Source: Limanda limanda (lineage: Eukaryota > Chordata > Actinopteri > Pleuronectiformes > Pleuronectidae). From it: a DNA stretch of 64,000 bases. The stretch is from NCBI RefSeq assembly GCF_963576545.1, contig NC_083641.1:14072893-14136892 (forward strand), in the 5' to 3' direction. The notes under the pieces were generated by a model, which saw nothing but the letters and a program-made list of their open reading frames with translations, was not told where the DNA came from and did not search any database. A program made the translations under genes and the position numbers. Shown here one piece after another: positions 1 through 18,929 of the stretch; position 1 is the first letter of the stretch; each line of letters starts with the position of its first letter.

Positions 1-970
1 TGAGACAGTCCTGTATATACACATACAACTTCTTTAGTCTTTTATCAAAGCACTATGCAGGAACATGAGTATACATGCTTTTAATGCGGATTAAATCCTG
101 CCACCCTGAGTGCAAGGATGGCTCTTTGTGTTGTGTATTCACGTGCATGCGTGTGTGTCTTGTTTGTGTGACCTGCTGCATGAGGCTTACGGATCATTTC
201 CCAGTCAGTCAGAGGACACAAGAGGCCATTATCCCACAGAGTCTGGGCACTAAATGTTTGATTAGGGTGCAGAGCGGATGTCCTGTTTCTCTCCTCATAT
301 TATTACACGTGTAGAGCAGAGTTAACACTCAGTTATTAACATGTTCATCTATCATAGAAGCTGCATATTAGCTGGGTGTGATGGAGAATGATATTAGCTC
401 AGAAACACCGTTTAATTTGAGTTTGTGTCTGTGCGTGTTTGGTGCAGTGTGTAGCAGAGAAAGGTGTTTGTGTGTCTGCTGAAGTCCTGAGATATGTTGA
501 GTTGGCAGAGATGAGTCATGAAGCAATCTGATCAGCCTCCGCTCTTTCTCCCTCCATCAAAGCCAATGTTTGTCATGATCATTCAATACGTGTCTGTGTA
601 CTAGAGCCTGACTATTATGTGAAGCAATTTGCTGATATTAGCAGTATCGACATTTATGTTTTACCAAGTTTAAGTTTGCAGAATGAGAAAAGGCAGAATA
701 AACGAGCAATTTTGTTTCTATTTGACATAAACAAATGTTGATTCGCTTAATTTGAGTTCAACATATCTGGTCGTATTTGTGTTTTATTTTGTATTTTTTG
801 GTATTCATAAAACAGTTTATGGTTAAACTGTAAAATATCGAACTTCGATAACCTTTCTTATGGATTTGATGATAGTATCTAAAGAATCATTGCCAATTTG
901 TTATATATATATAGTGTGGCCCGTTCATAAGTAGTAGTACTGAACCACTCTTAGTTTAAATGATTTGACA
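1..970. other. gene-free flank
   Basis: I see no coding exon on either strand here. The stretch is AT-rich, has short TG-rich patches around 130-180 and 420-480, and contains only short open frames without family signal. It lies beyond the 3' end of the minus-strand LRR gene. Confidence 0.6.
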
Positions 971-975
971 TTTTT

Positions 976-986
976 TTTATTTTATT
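976..986 (-). terminator. candidate polyadenylation signals of the LRR gene
   Basis: The plus strand reads TTTATTTTATT, which is two overlapping AATAAA hexamers on the minus strand. They lie about 285 bp beyond the LRR gene stop codon at 1269-1271, a plausible 3' UTR length. The assignment rests on position and motif only. Confidence 0.45.
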
Positions 987-1268
987 ATCCAAGTTCCCCC
1001 ATACAAAAGTTTAAAAAGTATATGATTAACATATCGATTTATATAAAAAACCTTTGACGTGGCCTTGGACCACATTCCCATTACAGTGTCTTTGCACTGT
1101 GGCCTAAAAAAGGGACAGTTGTAAATGACTGGATACCAGTTGGCTTCCTCTGTGGGTCAGTCAACCCTCCAGTGCAGTTTCAAAGTCTGAAATACTTTGC
1201 TGAAGCTTTGCCGTCGCTTTGCAAACGGACTTGTGAGATCTGAGTCAGAATCCATCCATAGGAGAATG

Positions 1269-4200
1269 TCACAAAATGTTGCACATGCTGGTGGCTTCTG
1301 GGAAATGTAGTCTGGTGGGCAGAGAGTCTTCTGGCAACTTGGGGATAGCATCCAGGACTTCAAGCTTTGGCAAACAGGAGAAAACTCTGCACAGACAGAT
1401 GTAGAGAGAGAGAGTTACAATAAGGAAGGTGAAGAATGCCCTCTCCCCTTTCACCCTCTCCTCACCGTGCACGGTAGTCCTGAGTGAAGGTCACTGGGTT
1501 GTGGGTCAGGGTGAGGGAGCGCAGCGGGCTGTTCTCCAGAGCTCCCAGTCCCACCAGGGAGCCGATGGCGTTGTCAGACAAACAAAGGTGCTCCACTGCT
1601 GGGAGCTTTGGCAGCTGACGCAGGCAAACCAGGTGGTTACGGTGCAGGTTCAACATTTTGCACCTGCACAGACCAAACCGAACATCACTTAGCTTTATTT
1701 TTCTGGCTTCTGTCATCCAAAATAACTTTACATACGATGAAGTAGTAAAAAAAAAAAAGCCAAATGAATGATGGGAATAGTTTCTATTTGTGGTGTTTTA
1801 TATAAACTGGAAACCAAACAGTGGTACTGCATCTGACAGAATGATAGAAACATTACAGGAGGAAATGGATTAGACGGAGAAAAAGAATGACAGAAATGAA
1901 TAAAGAAAGGTAAGAGGAGATGGAACTTTCCATTCTGCATAATAATATCTTATGGCCAGGAAGATAAAAAAATAAAATTAGGGAATATTTCACAGGACAG
2001 AACAAAGCAACTAAACTGATTAAAAACGTATTCAAAAGAGAAAAGTATCACATCTAACTTCAACTGTGATATCGCTCAAAATCACTGAACAATTTCTTTT
2101 GAATTCCACTCAAAGTGAAACTGTTTCAAACTGTGAAGTGAGTTTCAAGCAGTTGGTGGAGCTGGAAACTAAAAACATTTGGAGCCTCACACGCTGATGA
2201 AAGAAAGTCCGACACATATAAAGCAGAAAATAATCCATAACAATGATTCATAGATTCCTTTATCCTGCACGTCACTAAATATTAAGTTGAGTCAATTTTG
2301 CAAGAAGAAGAACCTGAGTGAAGGAGGAGTTGTGGTGCAGTCTGGGTAATGCGGTTCATACCTTGGCAGACGTACAGAACTCAGGTCGGTGAGGGAGTTG
2401 TCGACCAGCTGCAGTGTCTCCACGCGGATCAACCGCCGCAGGATCCGCAGGAAATTCTCTCTCTGGAAGGGATCGCCCAGGTTCTGATAGGACAGATTCA
2501 ACTCCTGAGAAGAGAGAGAGAGAGTCTGTCTTTCTCTCTTTCTCATCACTTCCTGCCTCCATCAATCTCTCTGTTCTCCTCCTGCACTGTACATCTTTAA
2601 TGCCACAGACACACACACACGCTTGCTATCTTACCAGACAGTTTTCCCAGTTTTCTTGCAGCCTCTCCTCCCATCTCTGTCCTTCATCCTCCCTCCTCCT
2701 CCTCCCTGTCCATCTCTCCACGGGGACGTCATCCCCCTCTCTTTGAAACAGCTCCTCCTCTGAGGGTCCTTTGTAAAGTTGGCAAAACACAGAGTTTTAT
2801 ATTACCATCACCATCATTCGTCTGGTGAAAAAGTTTTTCATAATCCGTTTGAATTCTTTGTCACAGTCATTTCTTGATAACTCATATTATAAATTGAAAT
2901 GTTTAACTTCCCAATAACTAGATGGAAGATTTGTTTGCTATTAAATTAAACTTTAATTCTATAACAAATATTCTCAAACAACAAAAAGCCACTCTCTTTT
3001 TTTATACCATAGTAAAGGCCAATTTATGCTTGTGCGTATTTTGTAAAACGGACAGATAAGACCGCCCTATCCGTCGTGGAACGCCCTCTCCGAGCGCCTT
3101 GGAGAGCTTTTCGTACACCTCTGATTTTTCTAACTGTCCGTGTTTATGTCGGACAGCTCTTGGCTGTGATGGGCCGCGAACGACATCATTTCCGTATGAC
3201 GTCATTTCCGTACGACGTCATTTCTGTTCGACGTCATTTCTGGACCTATAACTTCCTGATTCACAATAAACACATACACAACTAAGATTCTACGATTAAT
3301 GTGACGTGTGTGTTAAGCCAGCGGAGTTGTCCGGCTGACGGTGGCTCGTTAGAGCACTGACAGCATGTGTGCACGGTCACATACGGTTATAACGAGCTTT
3401 CAAAACGGCGCTAGCGGGCTAGCAACCATGCTAACTGCGGTGGTAACAACAACTATTTTTTTTTTGTTCCCTTGCTAAACATGGCACATAATGCACTTAT
3501 GTCCTGGGAGAGGATCCCTCACCTGGGCCTCTCAGAGGTTTCTACCTTTTTTTCTTTCCAATTAAAATGTTAAATTTTATAGTTTTTCCTCACTCTAGTT
3601 GAGGATTAAGGACAGATGGTTTTACATCCTGTTAATCCCTATGATGCAAATTGCAATTTGTGAACAAGAGCTATTCAAAGTAAATTTGCACAGCACAAAG
3701 AGGTATTGATCAAAGAGCAAACCCTTCTCCCGTATCCATCACGCACCTTCTCTGACCCTGGGGCAGGTCAGCTGGTCGCCTCTGACATCACACTGCTCCA
3801 GGCGATGCCACGACACGAACCGGAACCGACTTGATGGGAGCTAACAGATGAAGAGGAGGAAGAGGAAGAACTTGAATCACTAGTCATGACAACATATTCC
3901 TCATGACACATGTACATCAGTATACTAGACCCTTCAATGAAGCAGTGATGAGTCATGACCATCTCCCCAAGTGTAATGTCAATTTACGAAGTTTACACCG
4001 TGGCTACCTTCTCCTGGTGTGTGTGTGTGTGTGTGTGTCTGTGTGTGGGCGTGGTTTCCCCAGCAGGTTCCATGGCGCACCTGCCTGTCATCAGCTCGTC
4101 ACCTGCAGTATATAAACCCTGCTTCTCCTTCCACTCATGTCCACATTATTCAGTCAGCTTGTGTTATGGTATCTGCTCTGTGACTTCATGGATCCAGTGT

Positions 4201-7200
4201 TTTAAACTCCTGAAGTTTCTTTCTGAGTCTTTGATTTGTACTAACTGCTGTTCCCTGCCTGCCTGCTAGCTTGCTTTAGCGTGTCTTCCTGCTTTAACTC
4301 AGATTCCCTTAACCACTGATCCTCCACCATTACCTCCTCCTGACCTCGGCCTGGTTTCCTAATAACCTTTTCATCATTTCACCCCAGCTGGTCGCTGAGT
4401 CTGCTTCTGGCTCCACATTTTGACTTTATCATTATACTCGTCAAATTCAGCTGAAATTCAGTACGGTCAAACTACTCTTCAAACTTCATTAAAACAGAGA
4501 TGTACACGGGAAGTGCCCGAGAGAACAGGAGACACTAGAGTTTAATGAACCGTAGCTTCTCATCAGTGTAATATCAACTATTCCCTCAGCAGACAATATG
4601 TAGACAACATCAAAGGGTCATTTTAAAGACCATTAACTTTTACTGCTACATGATGTGTTAGCAAAGTGAGAGTATTCAGTTTCATAAAATGTTTTACTCT
4701 CACGCCTGTGTTTAAACTTTCTTTCTTGACTTTATACATTCATCATTATTTATTTTTTTCAGGCAAAAGGCATAACGCATGCAACGCTTAAAAATGCATG
4801 TGCTAGAAATTTTAGAAATTGTATTTTATAGTTGGTATTTTCAAGGGTTGAAGAATCCTGGTTATTATTTTTTATTTTTTTTCAGGCAAATTAATTGGCT
4901 TTTTGTTATTATACTTTTTTTTTGTTTTTAATTTAATTAAAAAAAAAAAATGTATTCACCTCCTGCACAGAAGCAGACTGCGCACCTCCAAACCAAAACT
5001 TGCAGAAAATTAGTTCTTATTCTTATGTTACTTCAAATGTGTTCTCTTATATGAATTTTTTTTTTGTTTGCTTTGTTTCTTATCTTTGTAGTTGTTCATT
5101 ATCTCCTGTTTTACTTTAAAACGACTTTCCTTGTGTCTGATTCCCCAGCTCTTGTGATTGTCAGCCCAGATCTAATGTGTCACCTGAGTTCTCTCTGAGC
5201 CCTGTAGTGTTTATAGTCTTTGTGCTGCTCACTCTCCTCTGTCAGTCTGTCTGTTAACATCCGTGGATTTTGATCATGCTTCAGTTCTGTTAACATCCCT
5301 CCAGTGCTTTTGTTTCACTTTCCCCTTGGTTTCCCGTGTGCCACTGTTGCTTGTCTGTACGTTCTGGGCTTTTAAGTTTGCTCGTCTTTCTTCCTGCTTT
5401 ATCAAAATTCCACACTGTGTTTGGGTCCTCACTAGATTTCCCGACATGACATTAATATTATTTCACCAACTACAGTATGGCAGGCATCACGTCCCACTGT
5501 ACACGATCTAACGTAAGACTCACCAACAGCAAAATTAAAATAAACTGATCTAATGTACCTGTCATGTTAAACATGCAAATATTTGATTGTTCCATCTGTG
5601 TGTTTCATTTCTTTAGCTCAGAACCACAAGGACAAGATTTCTAATAAAGACAATATTAAATTGCATTTTTGTAATTCATGCAGTGGATTATGGTCAAATT
5701 ATCCAATATAAATTGTTTTACTATAACTTGCAAACTGTGTCCATCTCTCACAAACTCCTAACACCACTTTTTCACCCATCAAGATATTGTCTATGCTTAA
5801 TGTGGACACATTTTAAATTATTAACATACTTGTCCAACCTGATCCTTTTTCTTTGCCATTCGTTATTGGTTATTTGTTACAAACGTTGGTATTAGTTAGC
5901 ACAGTGGGAGAGGGTGGTGGATTACTGCCTTGACCTTTTCAAGCACCTAACAAACATCCTGTTCACCCGGAGTAATCCTACACCTCTCTCGGTTAATTGA
6001 GACATACAGTGAGAATGACCCCTCTTCACTTCACCACTGAGCCTCATTGGCTGAACACTCAGACAAACCGCCACAGGCCACATGTTCATAACACATGAAA
6101 AGCAAGTATATCTGAAGCAAAGGGTTAAATAGTCAAACAGAAGCAGACACCAGCACTGAAAACAGCCCTTAAGCAGTAGGCATTATCTACTTAGCCTTTA
6201 TTAGAAACACCATTTTGCTGCAGGATTTGAAGCGATACACAGAATCGTGAGGACATGAAGGTATTTTTAACCACCAGTGGGGAGGATTAGGTAAGAAGCC
6301 AGTTTTCATCTTTCTTTATTCACATAGTCAAGCGGGTTAAAAAGGAAAATCATTCTGCATAGCAATCGCGCAGAGAGGCCTGGGGGGTAGAATAGAGAGT
6401 GCGGAGAATAGACTGAGAATATTAGGTTCAGTTCAGAGAGGGGGCAGTGGGGAGTGGGGGGGGGAGTGTGGAGAAGGACTAATTGAAAGATTTGAAGATG
6501 AAATGAAGGAGAGAAAGAGGGGTAGACACAGGAGAGGTGTGGAGACGGAGTCAAAGCTACATACGTGAAGGGAGAGGAAGGAGTGCCATCAAGGTGAACG
6601 GCAGGGGACTAACCTATGTCTCCGTGAGGACCATTTTGAGTATAAACCAGCTTGAGGACATTTTGGCCAGTCTTCGCTTTTTCAAAGGACTGTCGCAGGG
6701 TGCAGACGTGCTTTAAGGGGGGGTTAACATTAGGAAATTAGGTTTGGTGGTTAAGCTGCAGGAGAAGATGTGAAATGTTCATGATCAAGGTTATGGATAA
6801 GGTTTTGGTTAGGCTGCTCACAAAGAATGGAAGTCAGTGCAAAGTGGTTAGGAGTTGGGGTGAGGCTGATAAAAGCTTGAAGTAGAACCTGCTGACTGCA
6901 CTTTGTTCTGAAGTCTCAAGGCCCTAACAGCTCTGTCTCTGTAGGTTCTCTGAGTGACTCTGACTGAGCTATAGGAGCTGAGCTCTGATCTGTGGTTTCA
7001 CAAGTGAGGCAATTTGAATAATTCAACTTGATTGATTGATTGAGCCTTGAGTACAGGCGCCTCCAAAGTGATTCAACCGGTTAACTGTCCTCCTCACAGA
7101 GATATGTCACCCTCCTCTGATCTCCCCAATCAATTAACAGATCGATTCCAGGATACATGCGTGTGTGTGTGTGTGTGTGCGTGCCACTCACTGGTGTGGA

Positions 7201-7850
7201 TACTAGTCCAGAATCAGAACTGTGGTCCACAGAGAGGGGAGTGCGTGTAACACCGGGGTCCGAGTATTGGGACGAGTGGGATTTGGGGAGGCTGCCGCTG
7301 AGAGTGTTCACACCTGAAGAACTGAGACAGGGACAAAAGAGAAGAGGAGGACAGACATGGGCTCACATCTCTGATCCCGGTTTGAAGAGTAATGTAAGCC
7401 CTGCAGTGCAGTGTGTGTGTGTGTGTGTGCGTGTGCCTGTGTGTGCATGTGTGCGTGCATGTGCGTGTGTTTGTGTGTGTGTGGTTAGAGTTACAGTGAA
7501 CTGGGCCTGACAATGCAGATTAGAACCCGTTGCCATGGCAGCGGAGGACACCTGAGCAGGTAATAGTTTCTGTATGCAGGGGATTGCTGGACACAGGGGA
7601 GCTAGACCTCGTAGTTCAACTCAAACTTTAAAGCTTAACCTCAGTGGTTATTTGAGACGTATAATGGGATTAAATTGTCAAACAGCACAGACAGTTTAAC
7701 ACGGTATCTAATGTATTCATGCAGCCCTGTTTGTTGTGGCTCACCTTTCTGACATGTCCCAATCGTCTTGTGATAAATCCTCCTCGCCTCCTCCGCTAAC
7801 ACATTGAGAAAGGCTCGGTTTGGCCGTGTGCAGCCGGAGCTGTGACCCAT
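1269..7850 (-). CDS. U2A'-like leucine-rich repeat protein, 228 aa, five exons (unidentified)
   Basis: Exons on the minus strand: 7745-7850, 7192-7313, 2362-2504, 1466-1663, 1269-1386. All introns are GT-AG, junction phases agree (1, 0, 2, 2), and the total is 687 nt, so the model closes exactly at 228 residues plus stop. The start is the ATG at 7848-7850 (MGHSSGC), just inside a GC-rich promoter region. Residues 1-76 have no recognised fold; residues 37-76 are rich in Ser, Pro and Thr. From residue 77 come LRR units ([64 protein letters not shown]), closed by an LRRcap-like segment ([16 protein letters not shown]). Such short LRR proteins are usually protein-binding adaptors, many of them ciliary or centrosomal. 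I cannot name the orthologue. A human pseudogene LRRC77P, which I recall only vaguely from near this 3q26 block, is worth testing. Confidence 0.8.
3182..3245. repeat. 16-bp minisatellite, four copies, with CRE-like cores
   Basis: Four head-to-tail copies of a 16 bp unit of the form gacgtcatttccgtac are visible, with a few substitutions. The second copy creates a complete CRE palindrome, TGACGTCA, at 3197-3204. The flanks (3060-3430) are more GC-rich than the surroundings. The array lies in intron 2 of the LRR gene. Confidence 0.7.
6655..6860 (+). repeat. dispersed repeat copy, related to 42840-43015
   Basis: This stretch shares GGATAAGGTTTTGGTTAGGC and the following context (aatggaagtca.tgcaaag) with 42840-43015. 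It also holds the block aggacattttggccagtctt. Both copies contain degenerate GGTTAG runs. I regard it as a fish interspersed repeat of unknown class. It lies in intron 2 of the LRR gene. Confidence 0.55.
6999..7180 (+). repeat. dispersed repeat A, related to 26473-26710
   Basis: Shared blocks in the same order with 26473-26710 are: aca.ctgag/gtgag caatt, gaataattca, caaccg.ttaactgtc, cagagatatgtc, ccaatcaatt and acagatcgattccaggata, followed in both by a TG microsatellite. This points to copies of one mobile or segmental repeat. This copy ends next to LRR exon 2, whose donor is at 7191. Confidence 0.6.
7404..7484 (+). repeat. TG-rich microsatellite in LRR intron 1
   Basis: Imperfect GT dinucleotide repeats broken by GC and GCAT. 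All open frames over it (Val-Cys or His-Thr runs) are artefacts of the repeat. Confidence 0.85.
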
Positions 7851-7985
7851 AGAGCCCGCTGTGGTGGGGCAGCGCTGAGCAAAGGGAAGTGTAGCCGGGT
7901 TGAGGAGCTGGTGGAGCGGACACACTGACACCGGGCCCCGCTGCCGCTGCAGGTGAGGAGCTGCGGGCTGGTCGCTAGGCTAACG

Positions 7986-7998
7986 GTTGCCAGGCAAC
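7986..7998. promoter_or_regulatory. RFX X-box in the LRR gene promoter
   Basis: GTTGCC-A-GGCAAC is a perfect inverted repeat of the RFX half-site with a 1-base spacer. It sits 136 bp upstream of the predicted ATG at 7850, within the typical distance for ciliary promoters. A weaker related site, GTTGCCATGGCAGC, lies at 7529-7542 inside the first intron. The surrounding 7850-8000 is GC-rich. RFX sites of this type drive ciliary genes, so this hints that the LRR protein acts in cilia; the functional link is inference. Confidence 0.65.
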
Positions 7999-10686
7999 AG
8001 TGCTCAGGTGTATCATACATCTGTTGAGCCTCATTAAGAGAAAACTAATGTTCAGGTCATAAATAAACAGCTTCACTAATTAAACTTAAGACACTGGGGA
8101 TTTTTTTAAAACCTTGTTGCCAAAGACTTTAATCATAATTGGCCAATAGAAGATAATATGCTGTTATTCTATATTTTCTTTTATGCTTTTAACAATTCTC
8201 CACCCTCCATTTGTTTATTCTGGTACATTCTTATGAGACTAACATGTAGTGGCCACAGACAGTTGCTCCCTCTGTCCTGACTGATCTTCTCAGTAGCATG
8301 AGGTGGTATCTGCCGCACACTCAGGTTGCCGTCCATCTCCTCCAGGATGACACATCCATACGCTCGGTTGCAAGAAGGTTTGCTGTGCATCCCGGCCGGC
8401 CGTCACACTGGGAGAGCTGGGCAGGGCCGTAGAAGAGCATCAACCCAGCAGCAGGACTGGTATCTGCTTATTTGTGCAAGGAGGAAAAGGAGGAAGAGGA
8501 GGTGCAGCCAGAGCCCTACAAAATGAACTCCAACAGGCTACTGGTGTGCACATGTTTCTGACCAAACTGTCACTCCATGAGGGTGGCAGACCTTACCCTG
8601 GTGCAGTAAATTCATTTAAATAAAGTGAGGAATAAAGAATCAATGTTGGGAGAGGACTCAAATCTTTACTCATGTAATACCACAGTAAAACTTAAATCCA
8701 CAAGTAAATCCTGAACTCAAAGAGGTTTAAAGCAACACTTTCACTGGTGCCCCCTGCAGCAACTAGAGCGCCCTTTGCAGCCACTAGAGGTGATTAATTA
8801 TGTTGGGCTCTGTGTCCAAGCGATGTCATGGTTTTCATGGAGAGAAAATACAAACCCCGGAAAAATGTTGCTCGGACTGCAAAGTCCCAATCATTGAACT
8901 GAAAACAACTGAACGGAAGATTCTACCCAGGATCCCTGGCTCATGTGTGGATCTCTATCTGAAGAGCCTCAACTGGAACAAATACACCAAACTCAGCTTT
9001 GAAATTTAACTAATCTGCAGTTCAGGGCTACTCTTGAACTTCTTGGGCCTGTCAGTCAGTTCCACACTTTGTACAGATTGTACCCGCCCACCAAAGGTAC
9101 AGTACATGGAGCAAGTACATTCAGAGTGCAGAATGGGAATAAAAGCTTATTTCAAGTCAGTGAACCATCAAAACAGTGGTCCAAGCCAAAAAAAGTTGCA
9201 TTGGGTTGCCTTAATATACATAGAAGTACCGAAATAGAGAATATGTCCTTCTTCAGTCATATTGTTGAAACATTAATCCAAAACATTCCTTAAAATGTAT
9301 TAAATGGCCCAATTATTAATATCTCCATATATTGTAAGTTAATGCAATTTATGGGACAGGTAGAGAAAAAGTGTTTGTCTACTCTTGTTGGTTCTGCTTG
9401 ATTGGTCGTCTCTTGTTATGCTGGGCAGGAGGAGAGATATGGCTGATTCAGACTTCCAGTGGCACACAATGAAGACATAAGGCGCCGCTATCATAGCAGC
9501 CGGTGAAAGTAATTTAGATTATAAATAACCTCCCACACCCACGGGCTGTCGTTCTTCTTCAGCGCCGCTCATTGTGCAGAAGATACTGCGACACTGAAAA
9601 ACACTGAAGTGATAAAAAAGCTATTAGATACTTGATACTTGGAGATGACGTCCCCTGACTTTGTGTAGAGGACGTGACTATCGGCTTATTTCCGGACTGA
9701 CTCATCATTTGCAGTCGTAAAATATAGAGCATTTTTAGCTTTTGTTGTTTTATATGAAAAATCATTTCACTTGTTTTGCTGTCTCATAATCTGACAACCA
9801 CGCCAAAGATAAATAGTGTTTCTATTAAACATCCGCTGAAGACAGGGAAGACAGTTGTCACATCAACGCGCCTCTTTAGGAAGTTTTTTGGTGCTTTTTT
9901 TGTGTTCATGGCACTGAGTAATGGCACAAACATCTGCTGGGGATGTTGTTGTCAAGTTTTATTTCCTGATATATTTATATAATAATTACCACAGCAGTGC
10001 TTTGCAGGCAGCACTCTGTCTGTTAGTTGTGATATGAATATTTAATGAGACAGTTGTTTTAAACCAATCTGGCAGTTGTAAGCAGAGGGGGAAAGTAACA
10101 TGTACATTTACTGAAGCACTGTTCATTTCAAAATTCGGAGAACATGTAATATTCTAGTTTTTAACATTTCTATATAAAGAAAAATACATGTATTAGTACC
10201 ATTTATATATTAAGATTTGTTTCTAAATTATATTATTATTATTTATAAATGATGTTGTTTTGTAAGATTTATTATGTAGGCCTTTACTGTGTATGTCAGC
10301 TATCATAAAACATTTAATTTTGTATTAATTTGCAACATAACAGCATAGAGATCAACAGCACTATACATCACCAATACATTGATAAATGAATTTGTATAAT
10401 ATTGTTAGATGCCTCTGTGTTCTACCTCGATCTACTGCTTATAATTAGGCACATTAAACCTACTACATTAAACCTTATGCATATCTCCTTTTCATGAGCT
10501 GTTGATTTACCAATAAGATGAACTAGGCCACAATATTTCCTAATAAAAATAATTCAAATAAATGTTTGAACAGTTCTTTTGTGTATTTTATTTTTCATAT
10601 GAAGCAACAGAATCAACATTCAGGTCTTATTCGCCCTTGGTCAAAGTATATCCTTGCCTTGCTTTAGCGATATGATCTGTTTTTCC

Positions 10687-10688
10687 TA

Positions 10689-10730
<42 letters not shown>

Positions 10731-10799
10731 TGTGTGTGTGTGAGTGTCTGTGTGTGTTTCTGTGTGTGTCTGTGTGTGTCTGTGTGTGTCTGTGTGTGG
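10687..10799 (+). repeat. GT microsatellite with GTGTCT variants
   Basis: About 113 bp of GT repeat. The right third becomes a higher-order tgtgtgtc unit repeated several times. It borders the hairpin region that begins near 10800. Confidence 0.9.
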
Positions 10800-10876
10800 T
10801 AGTTAGGTGAGGCCACAGGCCTGAACCCGCTCCGAGACGCCTTGGCAGGACATTGGCTTCCCCGGGCAGCGGAGCT

Positions 10877-10923
10877 ACGGTTGAACAGCCAACTCCTGCT
10901 CTTAAGGTCGGCTGTTCAACCGT
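10877..10923. repeat. perfect 14-bp inverted repeat (short hairpin)
   Basis: ACGGTTGAACAGCC at 10877-10890 is exactly reverse-complemented at 10910-10923, with a 19-nt loop. Pairing does not extend beyond the 14 bp. It sits in a GC-rich island (10800-10930) right after a GT microsatellite. It could be a transposon tip, a regulatory palindrome or a small structured RNA. Confidence 0.6.
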
Positions 10924-11886
10924 GACAGCCGTTGCATAAGCACATTATACATTCAGACTCTGAATATATAAAGGGCTTTTTTTTTAGCAAGTTTCATAAA
11001 CTCCTGAAGCATTTCATGTTTCGCGCTTCACCACAAAACCCCTCAAGCTGTGTGAGCCGAGGTGACATTCAAAGAAAGGTCATAAAAACAGCGTCCGTGC
11101 AGATTCAGAGAGGGACACGCGATAATGGGAACACATTCGTCTTTTTAATAATTGAGTAAAAGACTGAATACAGCTGGTGTTAAGGTTTCTGCCTGTATGT
11201 ACATCGAAACAAAGGTGCAGCAGATCTTTTCCTCCGTGTTGTCTGCATGCTGCAGTCCGTCTCCATAGCAACCCGCCTTAGTTACACAGTCTCTTCTGCT
11301 CACCTGTGAGATGCCCAGCTGGGGCCTAATCAACCACTCAGATGTGAGTAAGGCATATTAGTCCATCAGCAGTTCAGCCATGTGCCCATCGTGTAAAACT
11401 AGAATACTGTCTGCAACAGATATATTACTAAGATTCAGCGAATAAGGACAAAATGTTTGCACGTGTGTTCTCTGCAATAAATACTGAGCCTTTATATATA
11501 TATATACTGAATGTGTGCGTATGTGTTTGTGTGTGTATGGAACAGAATGTACAGGGATGTAATTAAAGTGTGAAAGGTACAGTGTGCGCATACTGTATCT
11601 AAAGTAGGAATAAGTACATGTAATTGAAGGAGAACAGAGTAAGTTGTGCGTTGGCTGTGTGGGCGCAGGTGAGTAAGAAGCTGCTGAACTTAAAGGGGTT
11701 GTGCGTGGATTACATATCATGGGTTCTTCTGGCTCATGTACAAACCATCCATCACCAGAGAATATGTACAACTCTCCCTTTCTGCACGTCTGTGTCCAAG
11801 AGTTTAAAGCTTCCAGTATCAAAACACAATCACATCATTATGTCATATGTCATATTTCAATATATAATATATCATGTAATATCCAG

Positions 11887-11888
11887 TT

Positions 11889-11919
<31 letters not shown>

Positions 11920-11922
11920 ATA
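11887..11922. repeat. TA dinucleotide repeat
   Basis: Two runs of TATATA separated by one tatt interruption, downstream of the serpini1 stop codon. Confidence 0.8.
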
Positions 11923-12030
11923 GATTTTTTTTCTCTTAAAGAGTATAAAACACAGCTGAAGATGGTGAAAGAGAATCGGTAGCATTTATGACGTCAGACT
12001 GGCTGAGATTGAGTGACATCACAATCGTGG

Positions 12031-18907
<6,877 letters not shown>

Positions 18908-18929
18908 CGCAGCACAGAACACTGATAGC

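Larger units (their letters stand above)
8010..12030. other. spacer between the LRR gene and serpini1
   Basis: No supported exon was found. Contents: a moderately GC-rich patch at 8280-8500 with open frames on both strands but no recognised protein; repeat-like sequence near 8720-8800 (ctggtgccccctgcagc); AT-rich DNA from 9980 to 10600; the GT array at 10687; a hairpin at 10877; and TA repeats at 11887-11922. The stretch 11350-12030 should contain the serpini1 3' UTR. Confidence 0.5.

Noticed and set aside
7931..7954. Plus-strand donor-like CAG|GTGAGG in the LRR promoter
   Set aside because: Could mark a divergent transcript, but no plus-strand exon downstream supports it.
8181..8526. Open frames on both strands in a GC-richer patch
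   Set aside because: I tried to join them to the LRR gene as an upstream exon, but there is no matching splice pair and no recognised protein; the ATG at 7850 already gives a closed model.
10877..10923. microRNA precursor
   Set aside because: The stem is only 14 bp and does not extend; precursors need a longer imperfect stem.
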